A stretch of DNA of 64,000 bases from Aminobacter carboxidus (GTDB lineage Bacteria; Pseudomonadota; Alphaproteobacteria; Rhizobiales; Rhizobiaceae): contig NZ_JACZEP010000001.1 in the NCBI RefSeq assembly GCF_014863355.1, positions 930,001 through 994,000 on the forward strand, in the 5' to 3' direction. A program made the position numbers and the translations under genes. The notes under the pieces were generated by a model, which was not told the origin of the DNA, made no database searches, and worked only from the letters and a program-made list of their open reading frames with translations. Below are positions 9,654 to 22,403 of the stretch, piece by piece; positions within the stretch are counted from its first letter, which is position 1; each line of letters starts with the position of its first letter.

Positions 9654-10130
9654 TTAGCGCTTCGAGAACTGGAACGAACGGCGGGCCTTGGCCTTACCGT
9701 ACTTCTTACGCTCGACGACACGGCTGTCGCGGGTCAGGAAGCCGCCCTTCTTGAGCACGCCGCGCAGCGTCGGCTCGTAGTAGGTCAGCGCCTTGGAGAC
9801 GCCGTGACGAACAGCACCGGCCTGGCCCGAAAGACCGCCACCAACGACGGTGGCAACGACGTCGTACTGGCCGACGCGGGCAGCAGCGACGATCGGCTGG
9901 TTCAGGATCATCTGCAGCACGGGGCGCGCGAAGTAAGCCGCGAATTCCTTGCCGTTGACGATGATCTTGCCGGTGCCCGGCTTGATCCAGACGCGAGCAA
10001 TGGCGTTCTTGCGCTTGCCGGTGGCGTACGCACGGCCGCTCTTGTCGAGCTTCTGGACGTGAACCGGAGCGGCAGGCTGCACCGAAGCGGTCACGGTGCC
10101 GAGTTCTGCGAGCGAGCTGAGATCAGCCAT
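9654..10130 (-). CDS. rpsI: 30S ribosomal protein S9
   Basis: A 158-residue S9 protein of the small subunit head. The conserved core [25 protein letters not shown], the [19 protein letters not shown] segment and the basic C-terminal tail ending RSFQFSKR, which reaches the P-site tRNA, are intact. The 25-residue Ala/Pro-rich N-terminal extension is common in alphaproteobacteria. It follows rplM after 2 bases, the usual pair. Confidence 0.97.
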   Translation of the reverse strand: MADLSSLAELGTVTASVQPAAPVHVQKLDKSGRAYATGKRKNAIARVWIKPGTGKIIVNGKEFAAYFARPVLQMILNQPIVAAARVGQYDVVATVVGGGLSGQAGAVRHGVSKALTYYEPTLRGVLKKGGFLTRDSRVVERKKYGKAKARRSFQFSKR

Positions 10131-10132
10131 GA

Positions 10133-10597
10133 TTACGAGGCCTTCTTGTTCTTGACGTTCAGCGCGCCGACGTCGAGCGTCACTGGCTGCTGAGCGACAT
10201 GCGGATGTTCGGCGCCTGCATAGACGCGGAGATTCTTCATCTGGCGACGGCCGAGCGGACCACGCGGGATCATGCGCTCAACGGCCTTCTCCAGGACGCG
10301 CTCGGGGAAACGGCCCTCGAGCAGCTGGCGAGCAGTGCGCTCCTTGATGCCGCCTGGGTGACCGGTGTGCCAGTAGTACACCTTGTCGGTGAACTTCTTG
10401 CCGGTGAAGGCGACCTTGTCGGCGTTGATGATGATGACATTGTCACCGTCGTCGACGTGAGGCGTGAAAGTCGGCTTGTTCTTGCCGCGGAGGATGTTGG
10501 CGACGATGGAGGCGAGACGGCCGACGACGAGACCTTCGGCGTCGATCAGCACCCACTTCTTCACCACGTCCGCAGGCTTCTGCGAAAAGGTTGTCAT
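10133..10597 (-). CDS. rplM: 50S ribosomal protein L13
   Basis: A 154-residue L13, an early-assembling 23S rRNA-binding protein. Signature blocks: [18 protein letters not shown] near the start, [18 protein letters not shown], and [26 protein letters not shown]. It is the promoter-proximal gene of the rplM-rpsI operon, whose promoter should lie just upstream of 10597. Confidence 0.97.
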   Translation of the reverse strand: MTTFSQKPADVVKKWVLIDAEGLVVGRLASIVANILRGKNKPTFTPHVDDGDNVIIINADKVAFTGKKFTDKVYYWHTGHPGGIKERTARQLLEGRFPERVLEKAVERMIPRGPLGRRQMKNLRVYAGAEHPHVAQQPVTLDVGALNVKNKKAS

Positions 10598-10895
10598 GGT
10601 TATATGCTTTCGGTTCGGACCTTCAAAAGAAGGCGTTTCTTGTTGCTTTCATTGGCGAAAGACCGAAGCCCCAGCCAATAACAAAACGGCGACCCAATGC
10701 GGGCCGCTGCTTTGGATGGACTTATAGGCGAGGGTCTTCGCATCGTCAAGCATCTGCAATCCAGCGCTAGGACGAAAAAGATATAGAAAACATAGACATA
10801 GATATGCGGTATTATTTTACCGCATTCCCGTCGTTTGAATCGACCCCGGGTTTGGCACCTCCGCCGGCGGCAATGGCTAACCTATTGCGGCGCGT
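10598..10895. other. Intergenic region upstream of rplM
   Basis: 298 bases without a credible gene. The rplM end should carry its promoter. An AT-rich patch around 10760-10830 contains a perfect 8-base inverted repeat ATGCGGTA / TACCGCAT (10804-10811 and 10818-10825, six-base AT loop), which could be a weak terminator for the thioesterase gene or a protein-binding site. Nothing else stands out. Confidence 0.5.
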
Positions 10896-11342
10896 TCAGC
10901 GCTTTGGCGGGATGGAATAGGTGCCGGTTGCGTGCGCCACCGTCTGCTGGTTTGGGCCGGCCACGATGTCGATGTCGAACACCATCAGGCTCTTGCCGAG
11001 CTTTAGGATACGGCAATGGCCGTCGATCGGCCCCGCTTGTGCCTTGCGCATGAAATTGATGTTGAGGTTGGTCGTCACCGACAAGGCGTCGGGCCCGGCG
11101 TGGCTGAGCACGCAGACGTAGCCGCCTATGTCGGCAAGGGTGAATAGCGATGGCCCCGACACCGTTCCGCCGGGGCGGAGGTGGCGCTCGTCGGCATTGA
11201 GCCTGACCGTGCAGCCGCCCGCGAAGACATCCGTCACCTGGTAAAAATCATAGTGCTCGTTGAGTTGCGGGTAGACCTCCTTGAGGAGGGCGTTGACCTC
11301 GGCCGCGGCCATTAGCGGCTTCAATCCATTCTGCTCGGGCAT
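10896..11342 (-). CDS. PaaI-type acyl-CoA thioesterase (hotdog fold)
   Basis: A 148-residue single-hotdog thioesterase. The family core is GGTVSGPSLFTLADIGGYVCVLSHAG followed by SVTTNLNINFMRKAQAGPIDGHCRILKLGKSL. Such proteins hydrolyse acyl- or aryl-CoA thioesters. The start is the ATG at 11342 (MPEQNG). It is divergent from an enoyl-CoA hydratase with about 180 bases between the starts, suggesting shared control of a fatty or aromatic acyl-CoA function. The natural substrate cannot be told from sequence. Confidence 0.82.
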   Translation of the reverse strand: MPEQNGLKPLMAAAEVNALLKEVYPQLNEHYDFYQVTDVFAGGCTVRLNADERHLRPGGTVSGPSLFTLADIGGYVCVLSHAGPDALSVTTNLNINFMRKAQAGPIDGHCRILKLGKSLMVFDIDIVAGPNQQTVAHATGTYSIPPKR

Positions 11343-11520
11343 CAGCTCTTTCCGTTGGCTTGCGGCAACATTTCCGGGGGCGTCATTCCGACTGCGTTTG
11401 AACCTGTGCGGTCGCCCGCGACACATAGTTGGGAACCAATGTTTGTGTGCAAACGTATATGGCTCAAGCTCGACGCCGGCGATTCGTCTTTCGCCGCATT
11501 GGTTCACGTTGGGGGACACT

Positions 11521-12342
11521 ATGGCAGAAATCGTTGCCATCAAGCGCAGCACACCGGAAGGACCTGTTTGGTCCAGTCTGGAGAATGGCGTTCTGCGCCT
11601 GGTCCTCGCCAACCCACCCGCCAACGCCTTGTCGATCGACACGATGGCGGCGCTGCAGGCGCAACTCGATGGCGCTCGTGAGGACAGCGACGTCAGGGTG
11701 ATCGTGCTTGCGGCTTCGGGCAGCGTGTTTTGCGCCGGCCACGATCTCAAGGAAGTGACGGCGCACAGGAGTGACGCTGATCGCGGCCGCGCCTTCTTCG
11801 AACTCACCATGTCACGCTGTTCGGCCCTGATGCAGTCGATCGTGCGCCACCCCAAGCCGGTCATCGCCGAGGTCGATGGCCTGGCAACCGCCGCCGGGCT
11901 GCAACTGGTGGCCAGCTGCGATCTGGCGATTGCCTCGGACCAGTCCACATTCTGCACGCCGGGCGTCAACATCGGGCTGTTCTGCTCGACGCCGATGGTG
12001 GCGCTGTCGCGCAACGTTTCGCGCAAGCAGGCGATGGAGATGCTGCTGACCGGCGAGACGATCGACGCGACCACGGCGCGCGACTTCGGCCTGATCAACC
12101 GCGTGGTGCCACGCGAGTACCTGACTCACATTGTTGCCAAATACGTCCAAACCATTGTTTCGAAATCACCTTTGACGCTGAAGATCGGCAAGGAAGCGTT
12201 CTATGCCCAGGCCGAGATGGGGCTGGCCGAAGCCTACGATCATGCGTCGCGGGTGATGGTCGAGAACATGTTGGCACGCGATGCCGAGGAGGGCATTGGC
12301 GCTTTCATCGACAAACGCAAAGCCGAATGGAAGGGAAAGTAA
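11521..12342 (+). CDS. Enoyl-CoA hydratase/isomerase family protein (ECHDC3-like)
   Basis: A 273-residue crotonase-fold protein. The oxyanion-hole segments are FCAGHDLKEV (residues about 70-79) and ATAAGLQLVASCDLAIAS, and the acyl-CoA binding region is well kept. The end (EGIGAFIDKRKAEWKGK) matches the bacterial/mitochondrial ECHDC3-like group. Start at ATG 11521 behind GGGGGAC. The VOC gene overlaps its 3' end, so the two are probably translated together. The exact reaction (hydration, isomerisation or other) is not determined. Confidence 0.85.
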   Translation: MAEIVAIKRSTPEGPVWSSLENGVLRLVLANPPANALSIDTMAALQAQLDGAREDSDVRVIVLAASGSVFCAGHDLKEVTAHRSDADRGRAFFELTMSRCSALMQSIVRHPKPVIAEVDGLATAAGLQLVASCDLAIASDQSTFCTPGVNIGLFCSTPMVALSRNVSRKQAMEMLLTGETIDATTARDFGLINRVVPREYLTHIVAKYVQTIVSKSPLTLKIGKEAFYAQAEMGLAEAYDHASRVMVENMLARDAEEGIGAFIDKRKAEWKGK

Positions 12343-12767
12343 GTTTGGAACAACGCCTTTCGCTTGTCACCCTGGCGGTCGACGATCTCGGTCGCGCCGT
12401 GCGCTTCTATGAAGCGATGGGGCTCAGACGAAACCAGTCGATCACCGACGGTGTCGCCTTCTTCCAGATGGGTGGGATCGTGCTCGGCCTTTGGGGACGC
12501 GAGCAACTGGCGAGCGACGCTGGCATTCCAGGTGGCAAGGGCGGATTTTCCGGCGTGTCGCTTGCCTACAACACGCGCTCGGAGGGCGAAGTCGACGAGG
12601 TGCTGGCTACCGCAGAGAAAGCCGGCGGCCGAATCGTAAAACCCGCGCAGCGCGCCTTCTGGGGTGGCTGGTACGGCTATTTCGCCGATACCGAAGGCCA
12701 TTTGTGGGAGGTGGCCCACAATCCGGATTTCCCGATCGCCGAGGATGGCAGCATCTCGCTGCCGTGA
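12327..12767 (+). CDS. VOC/glyoxalase-fold protein
   Basis: A 146-residue single-module pair of the vicinal-oxygen-chelate fold: TLAVDDLGRAVRFYEAMGL opens module 1 and YFADTEGHLWEVAHNP closes module 2 with the usual metal-ligand Glu. Family members include glyoxalase I, extradiol dioxygenases and antibiotic-binding proteins; nothing here singles out one. The ATG at 12327 overlaps the hydratase gene by 16 bases; an in-frame TTG at 12345 with GGGAAAG upstream is an alternative. Confidence 0.8.
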   Translation: MEGKVSLEQRLSLVTLAVDDLGRAVRFYEAMGLRRNQSITDGVAFFQMGGIVLGLWGREQLASDAGIPGGKGGFSGVSLAYNTRSEGEVDEVLATAEKAGGRIVKPAQRAFWGGWYGYFADTEGHLWEVAHNPDFPIAEDGSISLP

Positions 12768-12830
12768 GCTGTGCGGCGTTTGCGCGCCTTGGCGAAAGCC
12801 GGTATCCAAAGGCCGTCGAACGAGGCGGCC

Positions 12831-13352
12831 ATGAACCACGACAGCTACGACAACACCTACATCGCTGGCATCTTAAATTCGGTGAAGACGATCGCCGTCG
12901 TCGGCGCTTCGGCCAATGACGTCCGGCCGAGCTACTTCGTCACCAAGTACCTCATCGACAAGGGCTACGAGGTCTTTCCGGTCAATCCGGGACATGCCGG
13001 CAAGGAAATCCTCGGCCGCATGACCTATGCCAGCCTCGCCGACATCCCCGCGTCCGTCGACATGGTCGACGTCTTTCGCGCGTCAGGCGCTGTTCCCGGC
13101 ATCGTCGACGACGTGCTCAACCTTGATCCGTTGCCCAAGGTCATCTGGATGCAATTGACCGTGCGCAACGATGAAGCGGCGGCACGCGCCGAAGACGCCG
13201 GCATCAAGGTCGTCATGAACCGCTGTCCCAAGATCGAGTACGCGCGGCTCGCCGGCGAAATCGGCTGGACCGGGGTCAACTCCGGCGTGCTCTCCTCCAA
13301 GCGCCCGGTGATGCGCGAGGGTTTCCAGAGCTTCGGCATACGCGCAAAATAA
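12831..13352 (+). CDS. CoA-binding protein (YccU-like)
   Basis: A 173-residue Rossmann-fold CoA_binding protein, resembling the N-terminal half of succinyl-CoA synthetase alpha: IAVVGASANDVRPSYFVTKYL, YEVFPVNPG and VIWMQLTVRNDEAAARAEDAGIKVVMNRCPKIEY. The Cys in NRCPKIE is a family hallmark. Function is not established for the family. Start at ATG 12831 (MNHDSYD). It follows the VOC gene and may belong to the same transcript as the hydratase. Confidence 0.85.
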   Translation: MNHDSYDNTYIAGILNSVKTIAVVGASANDVRPSYFVTKYLIDKGYEVFPVNPGHAGKEILGRMTYASLADIPASVDMVDVFRASGAVPGIVDDVLNLDPLPKVIWMQLTVRNDEAAARAEDAGIKVVMNRCPKIEYARLAGEIGWTGVNSGVLSSKRPVMREGFQSFGIRAK

Positions 13353-13355
13353 TAG

Positions 13356-14780
<1,425 letters not shown>

Positions 14781-14797
14781 TCGGCCATGCAAGAGTT

Positions 14798-14829
14798 GAC
14801 CCCGGCAGATTGCGCTGCCGGGGTCTTTT
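14798..14829 (+). terminator. Rho-independent terminator of metY
   Basis: Ten-base perfect arms GACCCCGGCA / TGCCGGGGTC (14798-14807, 14816-14825) with an eight-base loop and TTTT after the stem, 17 bases past the metY stop. Confidence 0.88.
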
Positions 14830-14848
14830 GCTGTTTGGGAGTTCGATC

Positions 14849-15193
14849 TTGCCGAGATTTCTTACCATCGACGTCAATGGCATCGAGCCGGAAGCAGGCG
14901 CTCCGGCGAGCGACCGCCTGATTTCGGGCGACCCGAAATTCAGCACCTGGAATGCCGAGGAGGCCGATGGCGGGCTTTATGCCGGTATCTGGCAATCGAC
15001 GCCTGGCAAGTGGCGCATCGAATATGATGAATGGGAGTTTTGCCACATCCTGTCGGGCGTATCGGTGATCACGGAGGAGGGTGGCGAAGCCCGCACCGTC
15101 CGCGCCGGCGACAGCTTCGTGCTCAGGCCCGGCTTTAGGGGAAGCTGGGAAGTGCTTGAAACGACTCGCAAGGAATATGTGATCCGGCTCTGA
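14849..15193 (+). CDS. Cupin-domain protein
   Basis: A 114-residue single cupin of the EutQ-like/DUF861 type: GIWQSTPGKWRIEYDEWEFCHILSG gives the first cupin motif (with E in place of one His) and AGDSFVLRPGFRGSWEVLE the second. Likely a small metal-binding sugar or acid isomerase-like protein of unknown role. I chose TTG 14849 (MPRFLTID) because GGGAG lies nine bases upstream and no good ATG exists. It sits alone between the metY terminator and a convergent acetyltransferase. Confidence 0.75.
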   Translation: MPRFLTIDVNGIEPEAGAPASDRLISGDPKFSTWNAEEADGGLYAGIWQSTPGKWRIEYDEWEFCHILSGVSVITEEGGEARTVRAGDSFVLRPGFRGSWEVLETTRKEYVIRL

Positions 15194-15196
15194 GCC

Positions 15197-15844
15197 TCAG
15201 CTTCTCACGGCGTCGAATTTTTCGGACGCCAGCGTCAGTGCGTCGATCTCGTTGGCGCACAGCAGCGGCTTCAGCGCCTCGAACTTTTCCGCCGGCCATT
15301 CGTAGACCTTGAGCGCCAGCAGCCTGCCGACAACGTTCTGGGCAAAACGCGTCTTGATCGGAACGGCCGGATTGCCCGCAACGATCGTGTAGGGCGCGAC
15401 GTCCTTGGTAACGATGGCGCCTGAGGCAACAATCGCGCCTTCGCCGATGTTCACGCCGGGCATGATCATGGCACGCATGCCGATCCAGGCGCCATCGCCG
15501 ATGATCGTATCGCCCTTGCCGGCATAGGCATCCACAATGAACTCAGGGAACGGATAGAGGCTGAACCAGTCCGTCCGGTGTGTGTGGTTGCCGCCGAGCA
15601 GGATCACCGCCTCGGCACCAATGCAGACATAATCGCCGATATGGAGCTGATCGATCGGCCAGGCTGGCTGCCATGCCTTGAGGCTGTAGTCGTCGCCATA
15701 GAGATAGCGCACCACGCTCTCCTCGAACGATCCCGTCCAGGCATCGCTGTAGTAGCTGTGCGTGCCGCGAATGTGGATGTTCGGGTTCCTGACCGTCTCG
15801 TGCAGCAGCTCAACCTTGGACCAGTGTTTGGTATCGTTTGTCAT
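15197..15844 (-). CDS. CatB/Vat-type xenobiotic O-acetyltransferase
   Basis: A 215-residue left-handed beta-helix acetyltransferase. Hexapeptide repeats run from about residue 70 to 160 (IGDYVCIGAEAVILLGG, IIGDGAWIGMRAMIMPGVNIGEGAIVASGAIVTKDV), with the catalytic His in GGNHTHRTDWFS on the protruding loop and the ending IVAGNPAVPIKTRF. Family members acetylate chloramphenicol or streptogramins, but chromosomal copies may have other acceptors. Trimers are expected. It lies 30 bases downstream of a methyltransferase gene on the same strand. Confidence 0.85.
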   Translation of the reverse strand: MTNDTKHWSKVELLHETVRNPNIHIRGTHSYYSDAWTGSFEESVVRYLYGDDYSLKAWQPAWPIDQLHIGDYVCIGAEAVILLGGNHTHRTDWFSLYPFPEFIVDAYAGKGDTIIGDGAWIGMRAMIMPGVNIGEGAIVASGAIVTKDVAPYTIVAGNPAVPIKTRFAQNVVGRLLALKVYEWPAEKFEALKPLLCANEIDALTLASEKFDAVRS

Positions 15845-15874
15845 CGTGTAAACATCCTCAGGCCACCCAGCCGC

Positions 15875-16477
15875 TCAGGCCTTGGTGGCGAACACATAAA
15901 GCCAGTCCGTCGGCAGGCCGTCATAGCCGCTGCCTTTGCGACTGGTGATTTCGATCTGCCCTTTCCAGCCGCGGTCGCCATATGCGTCTGCAAGCCAGTC
16001 GGGGGAAGGGTAGTTGTAGTACCTGCCGAAGCGATCGCGTCCCTCGGCTTCGCCAGCCTTGAAGCTCGCGTAGAACACGCCTCTCGGTCTCAGCGCCCGC
16101 TGCACACGTGCAATGATCCCCGCAAGATGCGCTCGCGGCACATGTAGCAGGCAGGCGTTCGCCCAGACGCCGTCATAGGCGTCGGTTTCTTCGATGTCTT
16201 CGAACAGAAGGACCTTGACGGTTCGGCCAAGACGTCTTGCAGCCGCTGCTGCCATCTCCGGTGTGCCATCCGATGGCGTGACGTCGAAGCCTTCGGCGAG
16301 CATGGCTTCGCTGTCTTGTCCTGCGCCGCATCCAAGTTCGAGCACGCGGCCACCACTCGGCAGCCGAGCCATGAATGCGTGGAGTTGGCGGTCGCTCGCC
16401 GCGACCCCCCTGGTCGTGTAGGCTTCCGCCTCGTTTGAGTAGAAGCTGATTGTCTCGCTGTCCTTGGCTTCCGACAC
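15875..16477 (-). CDS. SAM-dependent methyltransferase
   Basis: A class I methyltransferase, 200 residues. Motif I is RVLELGCGAGQDSEAM, motif II DVTPSDGTPEM, and VWANACLLHVPRAHL precedes the post-core strands. The N-terminal TISFYSNEAEAYTTRG is common in small UbiE/BioC-like methyltransferases. I place the start at GTG 16477 because GGAG lies five bases upstream; upstream in-frame ATGs would add a low-quality 52-residue extension. Substrate unknown. Confidence 0.8.
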   Translation of the reverse strand: MSEAKDSETISFYSNEAEAYTTRGVAASDRQLHAFMARLPSGGRVLELGCGAGQDSEAMLAEGFDVTPSDGTPEMAAAAARRLGRTVKVLLFEDIEETDAYDGVWANACLLHVPRAHLAGIIARVQRALRPRGVFYASFKAGEAEGRDRFGRYYNYPSPDWLADAYGDRGWKGQIEITSRKGSGYDGLPTDWLYVFATKA

Positions 16478-16790
16478 GATCGCTCCGGCATCTGTCTTTC
16501 CGTGAAAAGGGCCGTCAACTGGCTTGCGAGCTGAGGCCTGGCTGTTTGTCGAGGCCCCAGGCATTCGCTCATCTGACGGGCGGGCATCATTTTCCCTACC
16601 GCAGCAGGTGCGGAAAGCGCCAGTGCCGACCATTGAGCCAGCTGTTGCTGCGAAAGTTAGCGGCAGCTGAAATCATGCGTGTTCACCGGCCTTGCGCAAT
16701 GGTGAGGCGGCATCCTATTTACAGGGCAAAGCCTCTGAACCGATTCTGCCCGTCCGGCGCCGGAATCCCCTCACGATAAAGGGATAGTCG
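16478..16790. other. Intergenic region upstream of clpP
   Basis: 313 bases between the divergent methyltransferase and clpP, with no gene I can support. It must hold the clpP promoter. CTTG at 16691 followed by CCTATTT at 16714 resembles a heat-shock sigma-32 promoter, but the 19-base spacing is long, so I do not call it. Confidence 0.5.
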
Positions 16791-17423
16791 ATGAAGAACC
16801 CCGTCGAAACATACATGAACCTCGTTCCGATGGTGGTCGAGCAGACCAACCGGGGCGAACGCGCCTACGATATCTTCTCGCGCCTGCTCAAGGAGCGCAT
16901 CATCTTCATCACCGGTCCGGTCGAAGATGGCATGGCGACGCTCGTCTGCGCCCAGCTTCTGTTCCTCGAAGCCGAGAACCCGAAGAAAGAGATCAACCTC
17001 TACATCAACTCACCCGGGGGCGTGGTGACCTCTGGTATGGCGATCTACGACACCATGCAGTTCATCAAGCCGGCGGTTTCGACGCTGTGCATCGGCCAAG
17101 CCGCCTCGATGGGCTCGCTGCTGCTCTGCGCCGGCCACAAGGACATGCGCTTCGCCACGCCGAACGCCCGCATCATGGTGCACCAGCCTTCGGGCGGCTT
17201 CCAGGGCCAGGCCTCCGACATCGAGCGTCACGCCCAGGACATCATCAAGCTCAAGCGCCGTCTCAACGAGGTCTACGTCAAGCACACCGGCAAGGACTAC
17301 GAGACCATTGAAAAGACGCTCGACCGAGACCATTTCATGACGGCGGACGAGGCCCGCGACTTCGGATTGATCGACAAGGTCATCGCCAGCCGCGACCCAG
17401 TTGAGGGTGCCACGGCTTCGTGA
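16791..17423 (+). CDS. clpP: ATP-dependent Clp protease proteolytic subunit
   Basis: Tetradecameric serine peptidase that degrades substrates unfolded by ClpX or ClpA. The 210-residue protein keeps the catalytic triad S106 (GQAASMGS), H131 (MVHQPSGG) and D180, each nine positions beyond the mature E. coli numbering, plus the handle-domain [15 protein letters not shown] propeptide ending near residue 10-14 is expected. It is followed by clpX and lon, the standard alphaproteobacterial proteolysis block. Confidence 0.97.
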   Translation: MKNPVETYMNLVPMVVEQTNRGERAYDIFSRLLKERIIFITGPVEDGMATLVCAQLLFLEAENPKKEINLYINSPGGVVTSGMAIYDTMQFIKPAVSTLCIGQAASMGSLLLCAGHKDMRFATPNARIMVHQPSGGFQGQASDIERHAQDIIKLKRRLNEVYVKHTGKDYETIEKTLDRDHFMTADEARDFGLIDKVIASRDPVEGATAS

Positions 17424-17723
17424 TTGGACGCTGCGACCTGCCTGCAGGGCCACATCTCGCATTTTTGAGGTGCCCTGCGGCATTTCGGACACATTTTGCT
17501 GTTCCCTCCGTGGAAGCGTCGGCCTACGTTAAGGTGGCGTTGAGCTTCGACGGCTTAGCGTTGTTCAAGGGTGCCGCGACTCGTTGCAGCGACTTCTGGA
17601 ATGTGAGTGTACGGAGCTCGTTGCGGCGGCCAGGGAATGGCGGTGGCGGCGTCCGTCGTTAGATTGCATATGCGCCCCGGAGCCAGACCTTCGGCCGGGC
17701 GGCAGTGAAAGGACTTGGACAAG
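17424..17723. other. Intergenic region between clpP and clpX
   Basis: 300 bases; short open frames here have no protein-like composition. I see no clear terminator. A separate clpX promoter probably lies in the second half, upstream of the AAAGGA ribosome site that serves clpX. Confidence 0.45.
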
Positions 17724-18998
17724 ATGAGCAAGGTCAGCAACGGCGGCGGCGACTCCAAGAACACGCTCTATTGCTCGTTCTGCGGCAAGAGCCAGCATGA
17801 GGTACGCAAACTCATAGCCGGGCCGACCGTCTTCATCTGCGATGAATGCGTCGAACTGTGCATGGACATCATCCGCGAGGAGAACAAGACCTCGATGGTG
17901 AAGTCGCGCGAGGGCGTGCCGACACCGCAGGAAATCCTCAAGGTTCTGGACGACTACGTCATTGGTCAGCCCTACGCCAAGCGCGTGCTGTCGGTGGCTG
18001 TCCACAACCACTACAAGCGCCTGGCGCATGCTTCGAAGAGCAACGACGTCGAATTGGCGAAGTCGAACATCCTGTTGATCGGCCCGACCGGCTGCGGCAA
18101 GACGCTGCTCGCCCAGACGCTTGCCCGCATCATCGACGTGCCGTTCACCATGGCGGACGCAACGACGCTGACCGAAGCCGGTTATGTCGGCGAGGACGTC
18201 GAAAACATCATCCTCAAGCTGCTCCAGTCGGCCGACTACAATGTCGAGCGCGCCCAGCGGGGCATCGTCTACATCGACGAAATCGACAAGATTTCGCGCA
18301 AGTCGGACAATCCTTCGATCACTCGCGACGTCAGCGGCGAGGGCGTCCAGCAGGCGCTGCTGAAGATCATGGAAGGCACTGTCGCTTCCGTCCCGCCCCA
18401 GGGTGGCCGCAAGCACCCGCAGCAGGAATTCCTGCAGGTCGACACGGCCAACATCCTGTTCATCTGCGGTGGTGCGTTTGCCGGCCTCGACAAGATCATC
18501 TCGGATCGCGGCCGCAAGACCTCGATCGGCTTTGGCGCCACTGTCGCTTCGCCGGAAGACCGGCGCAGCGGTGAAGTGTTCCGCCTCGTTGAGCCAGAGG
18601 ATCTGCTGAAGTTCGGCCTGATCCCCGAGTTCGTTGGCCGTCTGCCGGTCCTGGCAACGCTCGAGGATCTCGACGAGCCGGCGCTGATCCAGATTTTGAC
18701 CGAGCCAAAGAACGCGCTCGTCAAGCAGTACCAGCGCCTGTTCGAGATGGAAAATGTCGACCTGACCTTCCACGAGAACGCACTGTCGGCGATCGCCAAG
18801 CGCGCTATTGAGCGCAAGACCGGCGCCCGCGGCCTGCGTTCGATCATGGAAGCGATCCTGCTCGACACGATGTTTGAGCTTCCAGCGCTCGAAGGCGTCC
18901 AGGAAGTGGTGATTTCGGAAGAGGTGGTGACTGGCAGTGCAAGGCCGCTCTACATCTACTCCGAGCAGAAGGAAAAGAAGGGCAACGTCAGCGCCTGA
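17724..18998 (+). CDS. clpX: ATP-dependent Clp protease ATPase subunit ClpX
   Basis: Hexameric AAA+ unfoldase that recognises tagged substrates and feeds ClpP. The 424-residue length equals that of E. coli. The N-terminal zinc-binding domain has C17, C20, C39 and C42; Walker A is IGPTGCGKT, Walker [11 protein letters not shown], the pore loop GYVGED, and sensor II is near [10 protein letters not shown]. Start at ATG 17724 ([10 protein letters not shown]); a TTG three codons earlier is less likely. Confidence 0.97.
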   Translation: MSKVSNGGGDSKNTLYCSFCGKSQHEVRKLIAGPTVFICDECVELCMDIIREENKTSMVKSREGVPTPQEILKVLDDYVIGQPYAKRVLSVAVHNHYKRLAHASKSNDVELAKSNILLIGPTGCGKTLLAQTLARIIDVPFTMADATTLTEAGYVGEDVENIILKLLQSADYNVERAQRGIVYIDEIDKISRKSDNPSITRDVSGEGVQQALLKIMEGTVASVPPQGGRKHPQQEFLQVDTANILFICGGAFAGLDKIISDRGRKTSIGFGATVASPEDRRSGEVFRLVEPEDLLKFGLIPEFVGRLPVLATLEDLDEPALIQILTEPKNALVKQYQRLFEMENVDLTFHENALSAIAKRAIERKTGARGLRSIMEAILLDTMFELPALEGVQEVVISEEVVTGSARPLYIYSEQKEKKGNVSA

Positions 18999-19371
18999 GG
19001 CCTGGCAGTTTAGCTTTGAACCGCTCCAGCGAACGGCGCCCCTGCGGCGCCGTTGGCATTTGGGGCCTCGCCTCATTCTGGCCAGCAAATGATACGGCGC
19101 GGCGCATCCTCGGATGCGCAAAGCACGCTGTAGAATTTTGAAGCGGTGCATGTTCCTTTCCGAAAATCGATTCCGATTTTCGGGGGGCATACACTAGCGT
19201 GATTGGCCTTGATGTTTACCCGGCGAAGCTCCAACTAACGGAGAAGAGGCGATGGGTGCGTTTTCGTGCTGTAATACCGCGCGGTAATCGGCGGTAGGCG
19301 GAACCGTCCATGGTCGTTAATATGAGATTCGCGGTTGGCGCTCGCGCGGCTGCGAAATGAAAGGTTGGACA
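18999..19371. other. Intergenic region between clpX and lon
   Basis: 373 bases, non-coding as far as I can see. It holds a hairpin AACGGCGCC / GGCGCCGTT (19032-19040, 19046-19054) without a T run, an AT-containing perfect palindrome at 19160-19183 annotated separately, and a 12-base palindrome TACCGCGCGGTA at 19275-19286. The lon promoter should be in the last 100 bases. Confidence 0.5.
19160..19183. repeat. Perfect palindrome, probable dispersed rhizobial palindromic element
   Basis: Ten-base arms CCGAAAATCG / CGATTTTCGG around ATTC. In context with the flanking bases it resembles palindromic units that occur repeatedly between genes in Mesorhizobium-like genomes. Only one copy is in this window, so the repeat call depends on knowledge from outside it. 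Confidence 0.5.
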
Positions 19372-21786
<2,415 letters not shown>

Positions 21787-21813
21787 GTTGCATCTAAAGT
21801 TGCAGTGAAAACG

Positions 21814-21841
21814 AAAAAGCCGGGCACCCGCCCGGCTTTTT
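21814..21841 (+). terminator. Rho-independent terminator of lon
   Basis: Twelve-base perfect arms AAAAAGCCGGGC / GCCCGGCTTTTT with a four-base loop, ending in five T, 28 bases past the lon stop. Confidence 0.92.
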
Positions 21842-21970
21842 CATGTGAAAAACCGCAGAATTCCGGGCTTTGTGAGCCTTTTCGACTTGGTTGTGCCGAA
21901 GCTTTTTTCTAAAGTCCGTGTCCTACCGGCTGAGTCTAATGTCCCGGTTTTCTCATGGAAGGGAATTTGA

Positions 21971-22243
21971 ATGAACAAGAACGAACTAGTGTCCGCCGTC
22001 GCCGAAGCTTCCAAGCTTTCCAAGGGCGATGCGCAGTCCGCAGTTGATGCGGTGTTCTCCGTCATCACCGGCGAACTGAAGAATGGCGGCGATGTCCGGC
22101 TTGTCGGTTTCGGAAATTTCACCGTGTCAAAACGCGCGGAGTCGACCGGCCGCAACCCGCAGACCGGCGCGGAAGTGAAGATCCCGGCTCGCACGGTCCC
22201 GAAGTTCTCGGCCGGCAAGGGCCTCAAGGACGCGGTCAACTGA
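21971..22243 (+). CDS. hupB: DNA-binding protein HU-beta
   Basis: A 90-residue nucleoid protein that bends DNA non-specifically as a dimer. MNKNELVSAVAEASKLSKGDAQ starts the helical dimerisation half; VRLVGFGNFTVSKRAESTGRNPQTG with the conserved intercalating proline (RNPQTG) forms the beta-arm. The lon-hupB order is typical. Its own promoter is likely, since a terminator separates it from lon. Confidence 0.95.
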   Translation: MNKNELVSAVAEASKLSKGDAQSAVDAVFSVITGELKNGGDVRLVGFGNFTVSKRAESTGRNPQTGAEVKIPARTVPKFSAGKGLKDAVN

Positions 22244-22269
22244 TCGCTTTCTGACCGACGCAATGACTG

Positions 22270-22293
22270 AAAAGCCGGGCTTGCCCGGCTTTT
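22270..22293 (+). terminator. Rho-independent terminator of hupB
   Basis: Eleven-base arms AAAAGCCGGGC / GCCCGGCTTTT with a two-base loop, followed by CTTTTT; 26 bases past the hupB stop. It uses nearly the same stem as the lon terminator. Confidence 0.9.
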
Positions 22294-22325
22294 CTTTTTG
22301 CCAGTTGCGTTTGCATCGCACTAAA

Positions 22326-22356
22326 AAAGGGGCCGCGGTCAAACCGCGGCCCCTTT
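22326..22356 (-). terminator. Rho-independent terminator of the M24 peptidase gene
   Basis: Fourteen-base perfect arms AAAGGGGCCGCGGT / ACCGCGGCCCCTTT with a three-base loop. On the minus strand the stem runs into six T, so it ends the peptidase transcript. Confidence 0.85.
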
Positions 22357-22403
22357 GGTTTTCTCGATGAGAAAGGTTTGCCAGGCCGCCCGCCCAGCCT
22401 GGT

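Noticed and set aside
11281-12098. Long reading frames extending the thioesterase and hydratase genes over each other
   Set aside because: The extensions (minus strand to 12098, plus strand from 11281) have no family similarity and lie over the conserved coding part of the opposite gene; start codons at 11342 and 11521 with ribosome sites are better.
15197-15844. Chloramphenicol resistance determinant
   Set aside because: CatB/Vat-type hexapeptide acetyltransferases are widespread on chromosomes with unknown acceptors, and there is no resistance or mobile context here.
16691-16720. Heat-shock (sigma-32) promoter upstream of clpP
   Set aside because: CTTG and CCTATTT are present but 19 bases apart, longer than usual, and such short motifs arise by chance in this sequence.
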